Shown piece after piece: positions 1 to 7,373 of a DNA stretch of 64,000 nt. The translations under genes and the position numbers were made by a program. Position 1 is the first letter of the stretch. Every line of letters starts with the position of its first letter. The stretch is from Pseudomonas putida (lineage in GTDB: Bacteria > Pseudomonadota > Gammaproteobacteria > Pseudomonadales > Pseudomonadaceae). The notes under the pieces were generated by a model. That model ran no database searches. It had not been told where the DNA came from and saw only the letters and a program-made list of their open reading frames with translations. The DNA is taken from the NCBI RefSeq assembly GCF_030159595.1, contig NZ_BSKJ01000009.1, positions 124,001 to 188,000 on the forward strand. The letters run 5' to 3'.

Positions 1-1
1 T

Positions 2-2707
2 TCCAGCATGCCCATCGCAAGACTGGAAGGTAAACAAGGTGCAGAGCTGTATGAATTCGCACTTGCCAGTGGGCGCTTGATGCATGCCGAGAAACAGTTG
101 CCATTAATCCCTGGGCCGACCCTGCAAGCCGAGTTCCGCTGGATGAGGCTTGAGAACGGCAGCTATCGCGGTTCGTGGCACAATGACGAGCGGATGCATG
201 ACGTGGCACTGCCGCTCGACCCGCTCTACTACATCGATACTCAAACGGGCATGACTGGCAAGCTTGAGCATGGTCTTGACCCGTTCATTGCCAGCCAACT
301 GGCAAGCGCACCTACGGTGCCCGAACACTTGATCATCCCCCTGAGCCACCGGTTGAATGCGCTGAATCGCCAGGTTCCAACGCCTACAAGCGTACGCAGT
401 GAAGAGATCGACAGTTTTCAACCCAGGCCGCACCTGACGCTGGGCAGCCTCGAATTCAGCGCCTACATGCCCAAGACCGGCCGCATGCAGCGGCAGATGC
501 AGCATCGGGCCGCACTGGCGTTCGACTATGACGGTTTACGCGCCAGCGGCAGCGACGAAAAACCGCTGACCCGCCTGGTCGACAACACCAGCCAGCGCAT
601 CCACCGCCAGCCGCAGGCCGAGCAGGCGCTGCGCAAGGTGCTGCGCGACCTGGGCTTCAAGGCCGCCACCCGACAAAGCAAGGCCCTGCCCGACAGCGCC
701 GGCGAAATGTTTCAGCTGCCAGACGACGAAGCCTGGCTGCGCTTTGCCCGCGAAGGCCTGCCGCGCCTGCGCGAGGCCGGGTGGGACATCGACATCCACC
801 GCGATTTCGCCTTCAACCTGCAAGAGGTGGACGACTGGTACGCCACCATCGACGAAGCCCCAGGCCATGAATGGTTCGACCTGGAACTGGGCATCGTGGT
901 CGACGGCCAGCGTCACAGCTTGTTGCCGATCGTGTTGCAACTGCTGCGCAGCAGCCCAGAGCTGCTGCGCCCAAACGAACTGGCCCGGCGCAGTGACGAT
1001 GAACACCTGCTGATCGACCTGAACCGCGGTCGCCAGGATGCCCCGGCTTTGCGCGTCGCCCTGCCCTACGGCCGCATCAAGGCCGTGATGGGCACCCTGG
1101 GCGAGTTGTACCTGCACGAAGACACCGCGGGCCCGGCCCTGCGCATGGAGCGCGCCGACGCCGCGCGCCTGAACGAAATAGAAGGCCTGCCCCTGCACTG
1201 GGAAGGTGGCGAGCATGTACGCGATCTGGGCCGCCGCCTGCGCGATGCCCGCGACCTGCAAGTGGCACCGCCCGCCGGGCTGCAGGCCAGCTTGCGTCCC
1301 TATCAGCAACAGGGCCTGAACTGGCTGCAGGCACTGCGAGAGATGGGCACAGGCGGCATCCTTGGTGACGACATGGGCTTGGGCAAGACCCTGCAAGCCC
1401 TGGCACACCTGCTGCTGGAAAAAGAGTCCGGGCGCCTTGATGCACCGGCCCTGGCAGTCATGCCCACCAGCCTGATACCCAACTGGCTGGACGAAGCCCA
1501 GCGCTTTGCCCCCGACCTGCGCGTGCTGGCACTGCATGGACCAGGACGCAGCAAGCATTTTGCCAAGCTGCATGAGTACGACCTGGTCCTGACCACTTAC
1601 GCCCTGATGCCGCGCGACCTCGAACACCTACGCGCCCAGGCCTGGCATGTACTGGTGCTGGACGAAGCGCAGAACATCAAGAGCAGCAGCAGCAAGGCCG
1701 CCCTCGCCGCCTGCGAACTACAGGCCGGCCAGCGCCTGTGCCTCACCGGTACGCCAATGGAAAACAACCTCGGCGAGCTGTGGTCGATCTTCCACTTCCT
1801 GATGCCCGGCTGGCTGGGTGACCTCAAACGCTTCAATCAGGACTACCGCACCCCGATAGAACGCCACGGCGACGCCGAGCGCCTGGGCCATTTGGTCACG
1901 CGTATCCGCCCGTTCCTGCTGCGCCGCACCAAGGAGCAGGTGGCCACCGAGTTGCCGGCCAAGACCGAGATGGTGCACTGGGTGGAGCTGAGCGACGCCC
2001 AGCGCGACACCTACGAGGCCGTGCGGGTGGCGATGGACAAGAAAGTCCGCGACGAAATCGCCCGCAATGGCGCCGCCCGCAGCCAGATCGTCATCCTCGA
2101 CGCCCTGCTCAAGCTGCGCCAGGTGTGCTGCGACCTGCGCCTGGTCAAGGGCGTGGAGAGCAAGGGCAACCAGGCCGACAAGGGCAAGCTGGGTGCGCTG
2201 CTGGAAATGCTCGAAGAACTGCTCAGCGAAGGGCGGCGGGTACTGTTGTTCTCGCAATTCACTTCGATGCTGGCGTTGATCGAGCAGGAGCTGGAAAAGC
2301 GCAAGATCCGTTACAGCCTGCTGACCGGTGACACCCGCGACCGGCGCACGCCCGTGCAGCAATTCCAGCAGGGTGACAGCGAAGTGTTCCTGATCAGCCT
2401 CAAGGCAGGGGGTGTCGGGCTGAACCTGACAGCTGCGGACACCGTGATCCACTTCGACCCCTGGTGGAACCCGGCCAGCGAAAACCAAGCCACCGACCGC
2501 GCCTACCGCATTGGCCAGGACAAGCCGGTGTTCGTGTTCAAGCTGATCACCCGCGGCACGGTGGAAGAGAAGATCCAGTTGCTGCAACAAGAGAAGGCGG
2601 CGCTGGCGGCAAGCCTGCTGGATGGCGGGCAGGCCGGGCAATGGCGTATGGGAGATGAAGAAATCGAGGCACTGTTTGCCCCCTTGCCCGGGAAGCGCGG
2701 CCGCTGA
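2..2707 (+). CDS. SNF2-family DEAD/DEAH helicase (5' end cut by window)
   Basis: A superfamily 2 ATPase of the bacterial SNF2/HepA type, expected to translocate on DNA or remodel nucleoprotein. The helicase core is complete: GDDMGLGKT (motif I, K460 counting from the Met codon at base 8), DEAQ (motif II, D552), LTGTPMENN (motif III), and the C-terminal half with SLKAGGVGLNL and DRAYRIGQ (motifs V and VI). The frame stays open to base 2 without a stop and bacterial relatives usually exceed 1,000 residues, often with an N-terminal SWIM zinc finger. The visible 899 codons are therefore probably the 3' part, and the Met at base 8 is probably internal. It ends before a REP pair and converges on nagZ. 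The substrate is unknown. Confidence 0.85.
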   Translation, partial: SSMPIARLEGKQGAELYEFALASGRLMHAEKQLPLIPGPTLQAEFRWMRLENGSYRGSWHNDERMHDVALPLDPLYYIDTQTGMTGKLEHGLDPFIASQLASAPTVPEHLIIPLSHRLNALNRQVPTPTSVRSEEIDSFQPRPHLTLGSLEFSAYMPKTGRMQRQMQHRAALAFDYDGLRASGSDEKPLTRLVDNTSQRIHRQPQAEQALRKVLRDLGFKAATRQSKALPDSAGEMFQLPDDEAWLRFAREGLPRLREAGWDIDIHRDFAFNLQEVDDWYATIDEAPGHEWFDLELGIVVDGQRHSLLPIVLQLLRSSPELLRPNELARRSDDEHLLIDLNRGRQDAPALRVALPYGRIKAVMGTLGELYLHEDTAGPALRMERADAARLNEIEGLPLHWEGGEHVRDLGRRLRDARDLQVAPPAGLQASLRPYQQQGLNWLQALREMGTGGILGDDMGLGKTLQALAHLLLEKESGRLDAPALAVMPTSLIPNWLDEAQRFAPDLRVLALHGPGRSKHFAKLHEYDLVLTTYALMPRDLEHLRAQAWHVLVLDEAQNIKSSSSKAALAACELQAGQRLCLTGTPMENNLGELWSIFHFLMPGWLGDLKRFNQDYRTPIERHGDAERLGHLVTRIRPFLLRRTKEQVATELPAKTEMVHWVELSDAQRDTYEAVRVAMDKKVRDEIARNGAARSQIVILDALLKLRQVCCDLRLVKGVESKGNQADKGKLGALLEMLEELLSEGRRVLLFSQFTSMLALIEQELEKRKIRYSLLTGDTRDRRTPVQQFQQGDSEVFLISLKAGGVGLNLTAADTVIHFDPWWNPASENQATDRAYRIGQDKPVFVFKLITRGTVEEKIQLLQQEKAALAASLLDGGQAGQWRMGDEEIEALFAPLPGKRGR

Positions 2708-2720
2708 CAGCCAGTTCTGA

Positions 2721-2820
2721 CCGCTTCGCGGGACGAGCCCGCTCCCACAGAAAATGTACAGCCCTCAAGAGCGGTGCAGTCCTGTGGGAGCGGGCTTGTC
2801 CCGCGAAGAGGCCGGCACAG
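2721..2820. repeat. Pair of inverted REP elements
   Basis: Two copies of the Pseudomonas REP unit lie head to head. One (2721-2750) contains CGCTTCGCGGGACGAGCCCG; the other (2781-2820) reads the complement, with CGGGCTTGTCCCGCGAAG. Each can fold alone and the two can pair together. They sit between the convergent ends of the helicase gene and nagZ, where they may act as a transcription barrier. Confidence 0.8.
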
Positions 2821-3831
2821 TCAATCGATCAACTGCGCCTCGCGCAACGCCCCCAACGCCTCCAGCCAGCGCGGCTGCTGGCGGTAATCGGTCCGCGCAA
2901 ACCCTTGCCCGCGCATCCGCGCAATCCGCGGCGATGGCTTGACCTTCATGCGTTGCGCCGCACTCAGTGCCAACTCCGCCGCCGCCCGGTCATTGCACAC
3001 CAGGCCCATGTCACAGCCGGCGCTCAACGCCGCCTCGATACGGCTGGCCGCATCACCCACCACATGCGCACCGGCCATCGACAGGTCATCACTGAAGATC
3101 ACCCCGTCAAAGCCCAGCTCGCCGCGCAGGATGTCCTGCAGCCAGCGCCGTGAGAAACCGGCTGGCTGGTTGTCGACCTGCGGGTAGATGACATGCGCCG
3201 GCATCACCGCCGCCAATTGCCCACTCAGGCGCGAGAACGGCACCAGGTCGGCCTGGCGCAGTTGCTCAAGGCTGCGCTCATCGGTAGGAATGGCCACATG
3301 GGAGTCGGCCTCGGCCCAGCCATGCCCTGGGAAGTGCTTGCCGCAGGCGGCCATACCCGCCGCATTCATGCCACGAATGAATGCCCCGGCCAATTGCGTG
3401 GCGCGCAGCGGGTCACCCTCGAAAGCGCGGCTGCCAACCACAGCGCTACGCTGGTGGTCCAGATCGAGTACCGGAGCAAAGCTGAGGTCCAGCCCAACCG
3501 CCAGCACCTCGGTCGCCATCAGCCAACCGCACTGCTCGGCCAGGTACTCGGCATTGTCATTGTCGGCCAGCGCGCGCATGGCCGGCAGGCGCACAAAGCC
3601 CTGGCGCAAGCGCTGCACGCGGCCGCCCTCCTGGTCCACCGCCAGGATCAGGTCGGGGCGTATGGCGCGGATCGACGCGCACAACTCACGCACCTGGCGC
3701 GGGCTATCGATGTTGCGGGCAAAGATGATCAGGCCGGCCACTTCGGGCTGGCGCAGCAAGTGACGGTCTTCGGCGGTCAGCCATTTACCGGCGATATCCA
3801 CCATCAGGGAGCCTTGCAGGCTGACGGTCAT
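2821..3831 (-). CDS. nagZ: Beta-N-acetylhexosaminidase NagZ
   Basis: Cytoplasmic glycoside hydrolase family 3 enzyme that removes GlcNAc from GlcNAc-anhydroMurNAc-peptides during peptidoglycan recycling; in pseudomonads this step feeds AmpC induction. The protein is 336 residues, normal for NagZ. It carries the KHFPGHG signature at 165-171 with DSH at 176-178, and the nucleophile Asp in FSDDLSM (about residue 248). The start was chosen at MTVSLQGSLM because it aligns with the family and its ATG overlaps the stop of the upstream L,D-transpeptidase gene (ATGA). The longer upstream frame is that gene's region in another frame. The overlap implies translational coupling. Confidence 0.95.
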   Translation of the reverse strand: MTVSLQGSLMVDIAGKWLTAEDRHLLRQPEVAGLIIFARNIDSPRQVRELCASIRAIRPDLILAVDQEGGRVQRLRQGFVRLPAMRALADNDNAEYLAEQCGWLMATEVLAVGLDLSFAPVLDLDHQRSAVVGSRAFEGDPLRATQLAGAFIRGMNAAGMAACGKHFPGHGWAEADSHVAIPTDERSLEQLRQADLVPFSRLSGQLAAVMPAHVIYPQVDNQPAGFSRRWLQDILRGELGFDGVIFSDDLSMAGAHVVGDAASRIEAALSAGCDMGLVCNDRAAAELALSAAQRMKVKPSPRIARMRGQGFARTDYRQQPRWLEALGALREAQLID

Positions 3832-4367
3832 GGGTAATCCTTCATTGAAGACTGAATAGAGGCCCACTGGGGGCAGGCGGCTTGTTCGATGCGCACCGGG
3901 CAATGGGCCGGCACCCGCTCGAACAGGCTTAGCAAGTCGGTATTACGCAGGCGTATGCAGCCATGGGACAACGCTACGCCCATGGGTTCCGTATCCGGAG
4001 TGCCGTGCAGGTAGATAAAGCGGCGGAACGTGTCGACCGCGCCCAGGCGGTTGACGCCAGGTTCGCAGCCGCTGAGCCAGAGGAGGCGGGTGAGGATCCA
4101 GTCGCGCTCTGGGTGTTGCGCGTGCAGTTCCGGCGACCACACCTCGCCCGTCCAGCGCCGCCCGACCAATACCGCATTCAGCGGCAGGCCTGCACCAATC
4201 TTTGCCCGCACCTGATGCAAGCCACACGGTGTGCACCCCGAGCCCTTGCGCTCGCCGGCACCGTTGCGCGCCGTGGATATTGGCAGGCGCACACGCAACT
4301 GGCCACGGGCGAAACCGTACAGGTATTGATCGGCAAGGGAAATGTGCAACAGATCGAGGTCGGGCAT
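3828..4367 (-). CDS. L,D-transpeptidase (YkuD domain), no signal peptide
   Basis: A 179-residue YkuD-fold protein. The catalytic motif HGTP at 121-124 and SHGCIRL at 134-140 give the nucleophile C137. This family makes or breaks meso-DAP bonds in peptidoglycan or attaches lipoproteins. No signal peptide is visible with the start at MPDLDLLHIS, so either it is exported in another way or it acts on cytoplasmic muropeptides, which would suit its coupling to nagZ downstream (ATGA overlap). The longer frame upstream is rejected because its sequence is low-complexity and runs into the psrA 3' end. Confidence 0.85.
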   Translation of the reverse strand: MPDLDLLHISLADQYLYGFARGQLRVRLPISTARNGAGERKGSGCTPCGLHQVRAKIGAGLPLNAVLVGRRWTGEVWSPELHAQHPERDWILTRLLWLSGCEPGVNRLGAVDTFRRFIYLHGTPDTEPMGVALSHGCIRLRNTDLLSLFERVPAHCPVRIEQAACPQWASIQSSMKDYP

Positions 4368-4407
4368 GGGCGCTAGCTTAGCCGAAGCGCCCTGCCCCGC
4401 CCAGCCT

Positions 4408-5121
4408 TCAGGCTTTCGCGGTGGTAGCGCTGGCGCTGGTCTTGCTACGCGGGCGCAGCTGGGCGGCGGCCATGGCGTCGTCGGTGACACCACTGTCGGC
4501 ACGCATGCCAGCGGCCAGGAACGGCACCATCAGCCGCATCACCTGCTCGATCGAGGTATTGATACCAAAGTCGGTCTCGGCAATCGCGCGCAGGGCCTTG
4601 ATACCGGACATGCTGAAGGCAGCGGCGCCAAGCATGAAGTGCACGCGCCAGAACAGCTCCAGCGGCGGAATACGTGGCGCGGCCTCGTTGACCAGCAGCA
4701 TGTAGCGGCGGAACACCTTGCCGTACATGTCCTCCAGATAGCGCCTCAGGTGGCCCTGGCTCTGGCTGAAAGCCAGGCCCAGCAGGCGCATGAAGATCGA
4801 CAGGTCATTGTTGCTGCGTGGCTGCACAGCCAGCGCCTGCTCCACCAGCATTTCCAGCAGCTCTTCAAGGCTGGGCTTTTGTTCAGGCTTGGCCTGACGC
4901 CGCTCCAGTTCACGCTCGAGGCTGGCGCAAAACGGGCCGAGGAAGCGCGAGAACACCGCCTGGATCAGTGCCTTCTTGGAGCCGAAGTGATAGTTGACGG
5001 CCGCCAGGTTGACCCCGGCCTTGCTGGTAATCAGCCGCAACGAGGTTTCAGCGAACCCCCTTTCCGCGAACAGCTGCTCGGCAGCATCGAGAATGCGTTC
5101 AACGGTTTCCGATTGGGCCAT
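4408..5121 (-). CDS. psrA: TetR-family regulator PsrA
   Basis: A 237-residue TetR-type repressor. The N-terminal helix-turn-helix region contains ERGFAETSLRLITSKAGVNL and AVNYHFGSKKALI, which matches PsrA closely. In Pseudomonas, PsrA senses long-chain fatty acids, represses fadBA and its own gene, and promotes rpoS transcription (established). Start at MAQSETVERI; the upstream extension crosses the operator and is rejected. The gene is divergent from lexA. Two overlapping C/GAAAC-N4-GTTTG/C palindromes sit immediately upstream, so autorepression is very likely. Confidence 0.92.
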   Translation of the reverse strand: MAQSETVERILDAAEQLFAERGFAETSLRLITSKAGVNLAAVNYHFGSKKALIQAVFSRFLGPFCASLERELERRQAKPEQKPSLEELLEMLVEQALAVQPRSNNDLSIFMRLLGLAFSQSQGHLRRYLEDMYGKVFRRYMLLVNEAAPRIPPLELFWRVHFMLGAAAFSMSGIKALRAIAETDFGINTSIEQVMRLMVPFLAAGMRADSGVTDDAMAAAQLRPRSKTSASATTAKA

Positions 5122-5145
5122 GACTACTCCGGGTACTCCGCCAGA

Positions 5146-5172
5146 CAAACAGGTGTTTGAAACATACGTTTC
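5146..5172. promoter_or_regulatory. Double PsrA operator upstream of psrA
   Basis: Two 14-bp palindromes, CAAACAGGTGTTTG (5146-5159) and GAAACATACGTTTC (5159-5172), share one G. Both fit the published PsrA motif C/GAAAC-N2-4-GTTTG/C perfectly. The site begins 24 bp upstream of the psrA ATG. Confidence 0.85.
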
Positions 5173-5274
5173 AGACCTGCTTCTGTCAAGGCTCGGTGAC
5201 CGGGCGGTCGCCATTTAAAAGCGCCAGACGGCCAGCTGCAAGCGCCACCTCTGCTGTTTATTGCGCCTTTTGGC

Positions 5275-5302
5275 TTGCAGCGCATCCAGTACTGTATATA
5301 AT
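5275..5302 (+). promoter_or_regulatory. lexA sigma-70 promoter
   Basis: TTGCAG (5275-5280), a 16-bp spacer, then a consensus TATAAT (5297-5302). The -10 box lies inside the first SOS box, so LexA binding would occlude polymerase. Confidence 0.75.
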
Positions 5303-5326
5303 CCCAGTCACTGTACAAAAAGACAG
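5292..5326. promoter_or_regulatory. Two LexA (SOS) boxes
   Basis: CTGTATATAATCCCAG (5292-5307) and CTGTACAAAAAGACAG (5311-5326) both have the CTG-N10-CAG form of gamma-proteobacterial LexA boxes. They are separated by 3 bp and end 10 bp before the lexA ATG, the usual twin-box autoregulation. Confidence 0.9.
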
Positions 5327-5336
5327 AGCGCTCACC

Positions 5337-5945
5337 ATGTTGAAACTGACGCCACGCCAAGCCGAAATTCTCGCGTTCATCAAACGCTGCCTGGAAGACA
5401 ACGGCTTCCCGCCGACGCGCGCCGAGATCGCTCAGGAGCTGGGCTTCAAATCGCCCAACGCCGCCGAGGAGCACCTCAAGGCCCTCGCCCGCAAGGGCGC
5501 GATCGAAATGACTCCGGGCGCCTCCCGCGGTATCCGCATCCCCGGCCTGGAAGCCAAGGTCGAAGAAAGCGGCCTGCCGATCATCGGCCGGGTTGCTGCC
5601 GGTGCTCCGATCCTCGCCGAACAGCACATCGAGCAATCCTGCAACATCAGCCCTGCTTTCTTCCACCCCCAGGCCGACTATTTGCTGCGCGTACACGGCA
5701 TGAGCATGAAGGACGTCGGCATTTTCGACGGCGACCTGCTGGCCGTGCACACTTGCCGCGAAGCCCGTAACGGTCAGATCGTGGTGGCCCGCATCGGCGA
5801 TGAAGTGACCGTCAAACGCTTCAAGCGTGAAGGCAACAAGGTCTGGTTGCTTGCCGAAAACCCCGAATTCGCCCCCATCGAAGTCGACCTGAAAGAACAG
5901 GAACTGGTGATCGAGGGCTTGAGCGTCGGCGTCATTCGCCGCTGA
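5337..5945 (+). CDS. lexA: SOS repressor LexA
   Basis: A 202-residue LexA. The N-terminal winged helix contains PPTRAEIAQELGF. The self-cleavage site is A88-G89 (RVAAGAP), and the protease dyad is S123 (GMSMKD) and K160 (TVKRFK), all intact. It represses the SOS genes until RecA-stimulated autocleavage. The ATG at 5337 was preferred over the long upstream frame because the promoter and both SOS boxes lie upstream of it. It forms an operon with sulA 13 bp downstream. Confidence 0.97.
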   Translation: MLKLTPRQAEILAFIKRCLEDNGFPPTRAEIAQELGFKSPNAAEEHLKALARKGAIEMTPGASRGIRIPGLEAKVEESGLPIIGRVAAGAPILAEQHIEQSCNISPAFFHPQADYLLRVHGMSMKDVGIFDGDLLAVHTCREARNGQIVVARIGDEVTVKRFKREGNKVWLLAENPEFAPIEVDLKEQELVIEGLSVGVIRR

Positions 5946-5958
5946 TCCAGGAGGCGTC

Positions 5959-6435
5959 ATGCAGCAGTTCATTCACGCACCCGAGCAAGCCCAGTTGCCC
6001 CTGTTCGAAGCATTCCTCGCCCAGCCCGTACTGCCAGGCCTGAAAGCCAGTGAGCTGGCGCGCAAGAGCAGCCAACCCGAGCTGTTCAGCGAACTGTCGC
6101 TGCGCGGTGCCCCTGGGCACTGCCAAAGCCTGCTGGCACCAGTACTGCGCGAGCTGAGCGAAGAGGACGAGGCCCGCTGGCTGACCCTGATCGCCCCACC
6201 TTCCAGCCTGACCCAAGCCTGGTTGCGCGATGCCGGGCTCAACCGTGAACGCATTCTGCTGCTGCAACCTCGCGGCAATCAAAGCCCGCTGCAACTGGCC
6301 TGCGAAGCATTGCGCCTGGGCCTCAGCCACACCGTGGTGAGCTGGCTGGGTAGCGTCAATGCCACTGCACGCCAACAATTGCTACGCGCGGCCAGTGCCG
6401 GAAACGCACAAAGCCTGAACATCCGCCTCGGCTGA
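5959..6435 (+). CDS. sulA: SOS cell-division inhibitor SulA
   Basis: A 158-residue protein with the SulA/RecA-like core (GHCQSLLAPVLRELSEEDEARW, LIAPPSSLTQAWLRDAGLN). In the family it binds FtsZ and blocks Z-ring assembly during DNA damage. It has a good ribosome site (GGAGG) upstream of the ATG and follows lexA by 13 bp, so it is controlled by the same SOS boxes. The last codons and the stop lie in the 5' half and loop of a strong hairpin. Confidence 0.9.
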   Translation: MQQFIHAPEQAQLPLFEAFLAQPVLPGLKASELARKSSQPELFSELSLRGAPGHCQSLLAPVLRELSEEDEARWLTLIAPPSSLTQAWLRDAGLNRERILLLQPRGNQSPLQLACEALRLGLSHTVVSWLGSVNATARQQLLRAASAGNAQSLNIRLG

Positions 6436-6448
6436 TGTTCAGGCTTTG
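6409..6448 (+). terminator. Stem-loop over the sulA stop codon
   Basis: CAAAGCCTGAACATC (6409-6423) pairs perfectly with GATGTTCAGGCTTTG (6434-6448) around a 10-nt loop. The TGA stop is at the loop/stem boundary. There is no long T run, so it may be a weak terminator or an mRNA 3'-end stabiliser for lexA-sulA. Confidence 0.6.
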
Positions 6449-6485
6449 CCTGTCACTTCAAAAAGCCTGATACGCTGCTGCGCCC

Positions 6486-6719
6486 TCAGTGCAGCACGCG
6501 TGGCCCTTCATCACGCTCGAGCTCGCCATCCATCAGGCGACCGGCCATTTGCACGCCCACACTGAGCATGGCCTTGGCCACTTCCACATGCTGGCCCTGC
6601 AGGAACACCTTGGCGTCTTCCGAGAAATCCAAGGTTACCAGAGAGCCCTCATCCTCGGCGCGACGCAGTTCGATGCGGCCATCAGGCAACTCGACAATTT
6701 CCAGAAACGACGTAGACAT
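6486..6719 (-). CDS. Small conserved hypothetical protein
   Basis: A 77-residue acidic protein starting MSTSFLEIVELPDGRIELRR. I recognise it only as a protein usually found between sulA and topA in Pseudomonas. No known motif, signal peptide or membrane segment is seen. The sequence suggests a short beta-rich N-terminus followed by helix. The start at MSTSFLEIV was preferred over an upstream in-frame Met because a purine-rich GGAGAA lies just before it. It lies 50 bp downstream of the DUF6586 gene and is probably cotranscribed with it. Confidence 0.7.
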   Translation of the reverse strand: MSTSFLEIVELPDGRIELRRAEDEGSLVTLDFSEDAKVFLQGQHVEVAKAMLSVGVQMAGRLMDGELERDEGPRVLH

Positions 6720-6769
6720 AAATGGCAGTTCTCCGCGAAAGGCCAACATTGTATCAGCCGTAGCGGTTA

Positions 6770-7285
6770 TCAGCACTCACTCAACGCGTCGCGGAAACGT
6801 CTCACCAAGCCCTTGAGGTTGTTGCGCCAGCTTTCCAGCTCGGCGCGGGACAGCGCAGGATGCTCGGGCTCATCGAGATTGACGGCCTGGATCAAAGGCT
6901 GGGTGACGTCGGTTTTTGGCGCTTTCCTGGCGACCGGTGGTCGGAACAAATCGGCATAAGCACCGAGCATTTGCGCCAGCCAGGTTTCGCGCTGACGGGC
7001 GATTTCCAACAGCTCAGCCACTTCCGGAATGGCGATACCATTCAGCGCGTCGTCGGCCAGCGCTAGCTCAACCGTTGCCACAACCGGCAAGCGATAGAAA
7101 CCACCGATTTCATGGCACAAGCCCAGCAGCGCGCCGTACAGGTGGAACAGCGCCGACTCGCGCTCGGCCTGCACAAGACCCTGAGCGTTCATGGCCTGGC
7201 TTTGTTCAGCCTTGGCCATGGACTCCAGCGCGAGGCCGGCAAAGAACAGTTTCTGATTGGTGCGGGTATACAGTTCCTGGGCCAT
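6770..7285 (-). CDS. DUF6586-type hypothetical protein
   Basis: A 171-residue, mostly helical cytoplasmic protein beginning MAQELYTRTNQKLFFAGLAL. It resembles the family found next to topA in Pseudomonas (named DUF6586 from memory). No catalytic motif is visible. A GGAGG-like site (rc of cctccc near 7294) precedes the ATG. Function unknown. It probably heads a two-gene unit with the 77-aa gene. Confidence 0.75.
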   Translation of the reverse strand: MAQELYTRTNQKLFFAGLALESMAKAEQSQAMNAQGLVQAERESALFHLYGALLGLCHEIGGFYRLPVVATVELALADDALNGIAIPEVAELLEIARQRETWLAQMLGAYADLFRPPVARKAPKTDVTQPLIQAVNLDEPEHPALSRAELESWRNNLKGLVRRFRDALSEC

Positions 7286-7333
7286 TTCAGTGGCCTCCCT
7301 AAGGCTGCAAGGCGAGTAAATGCATCATAAATG

Positions 7334-7358
7334 ATTGGGGCCGCAAAGCGGCCCCAAT
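7334..7358 (-). terminator. Hairpin after topA
   Basis: ATTGGGGCCGC and GCGGCCCCAAT form an 11-bp perfect stem around AAA, 16 bp past the topA stop. The T run is short on both strands. Confidence 0.65.
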
Positions 7359-7373
7359 TACTGCACTGAAGAA

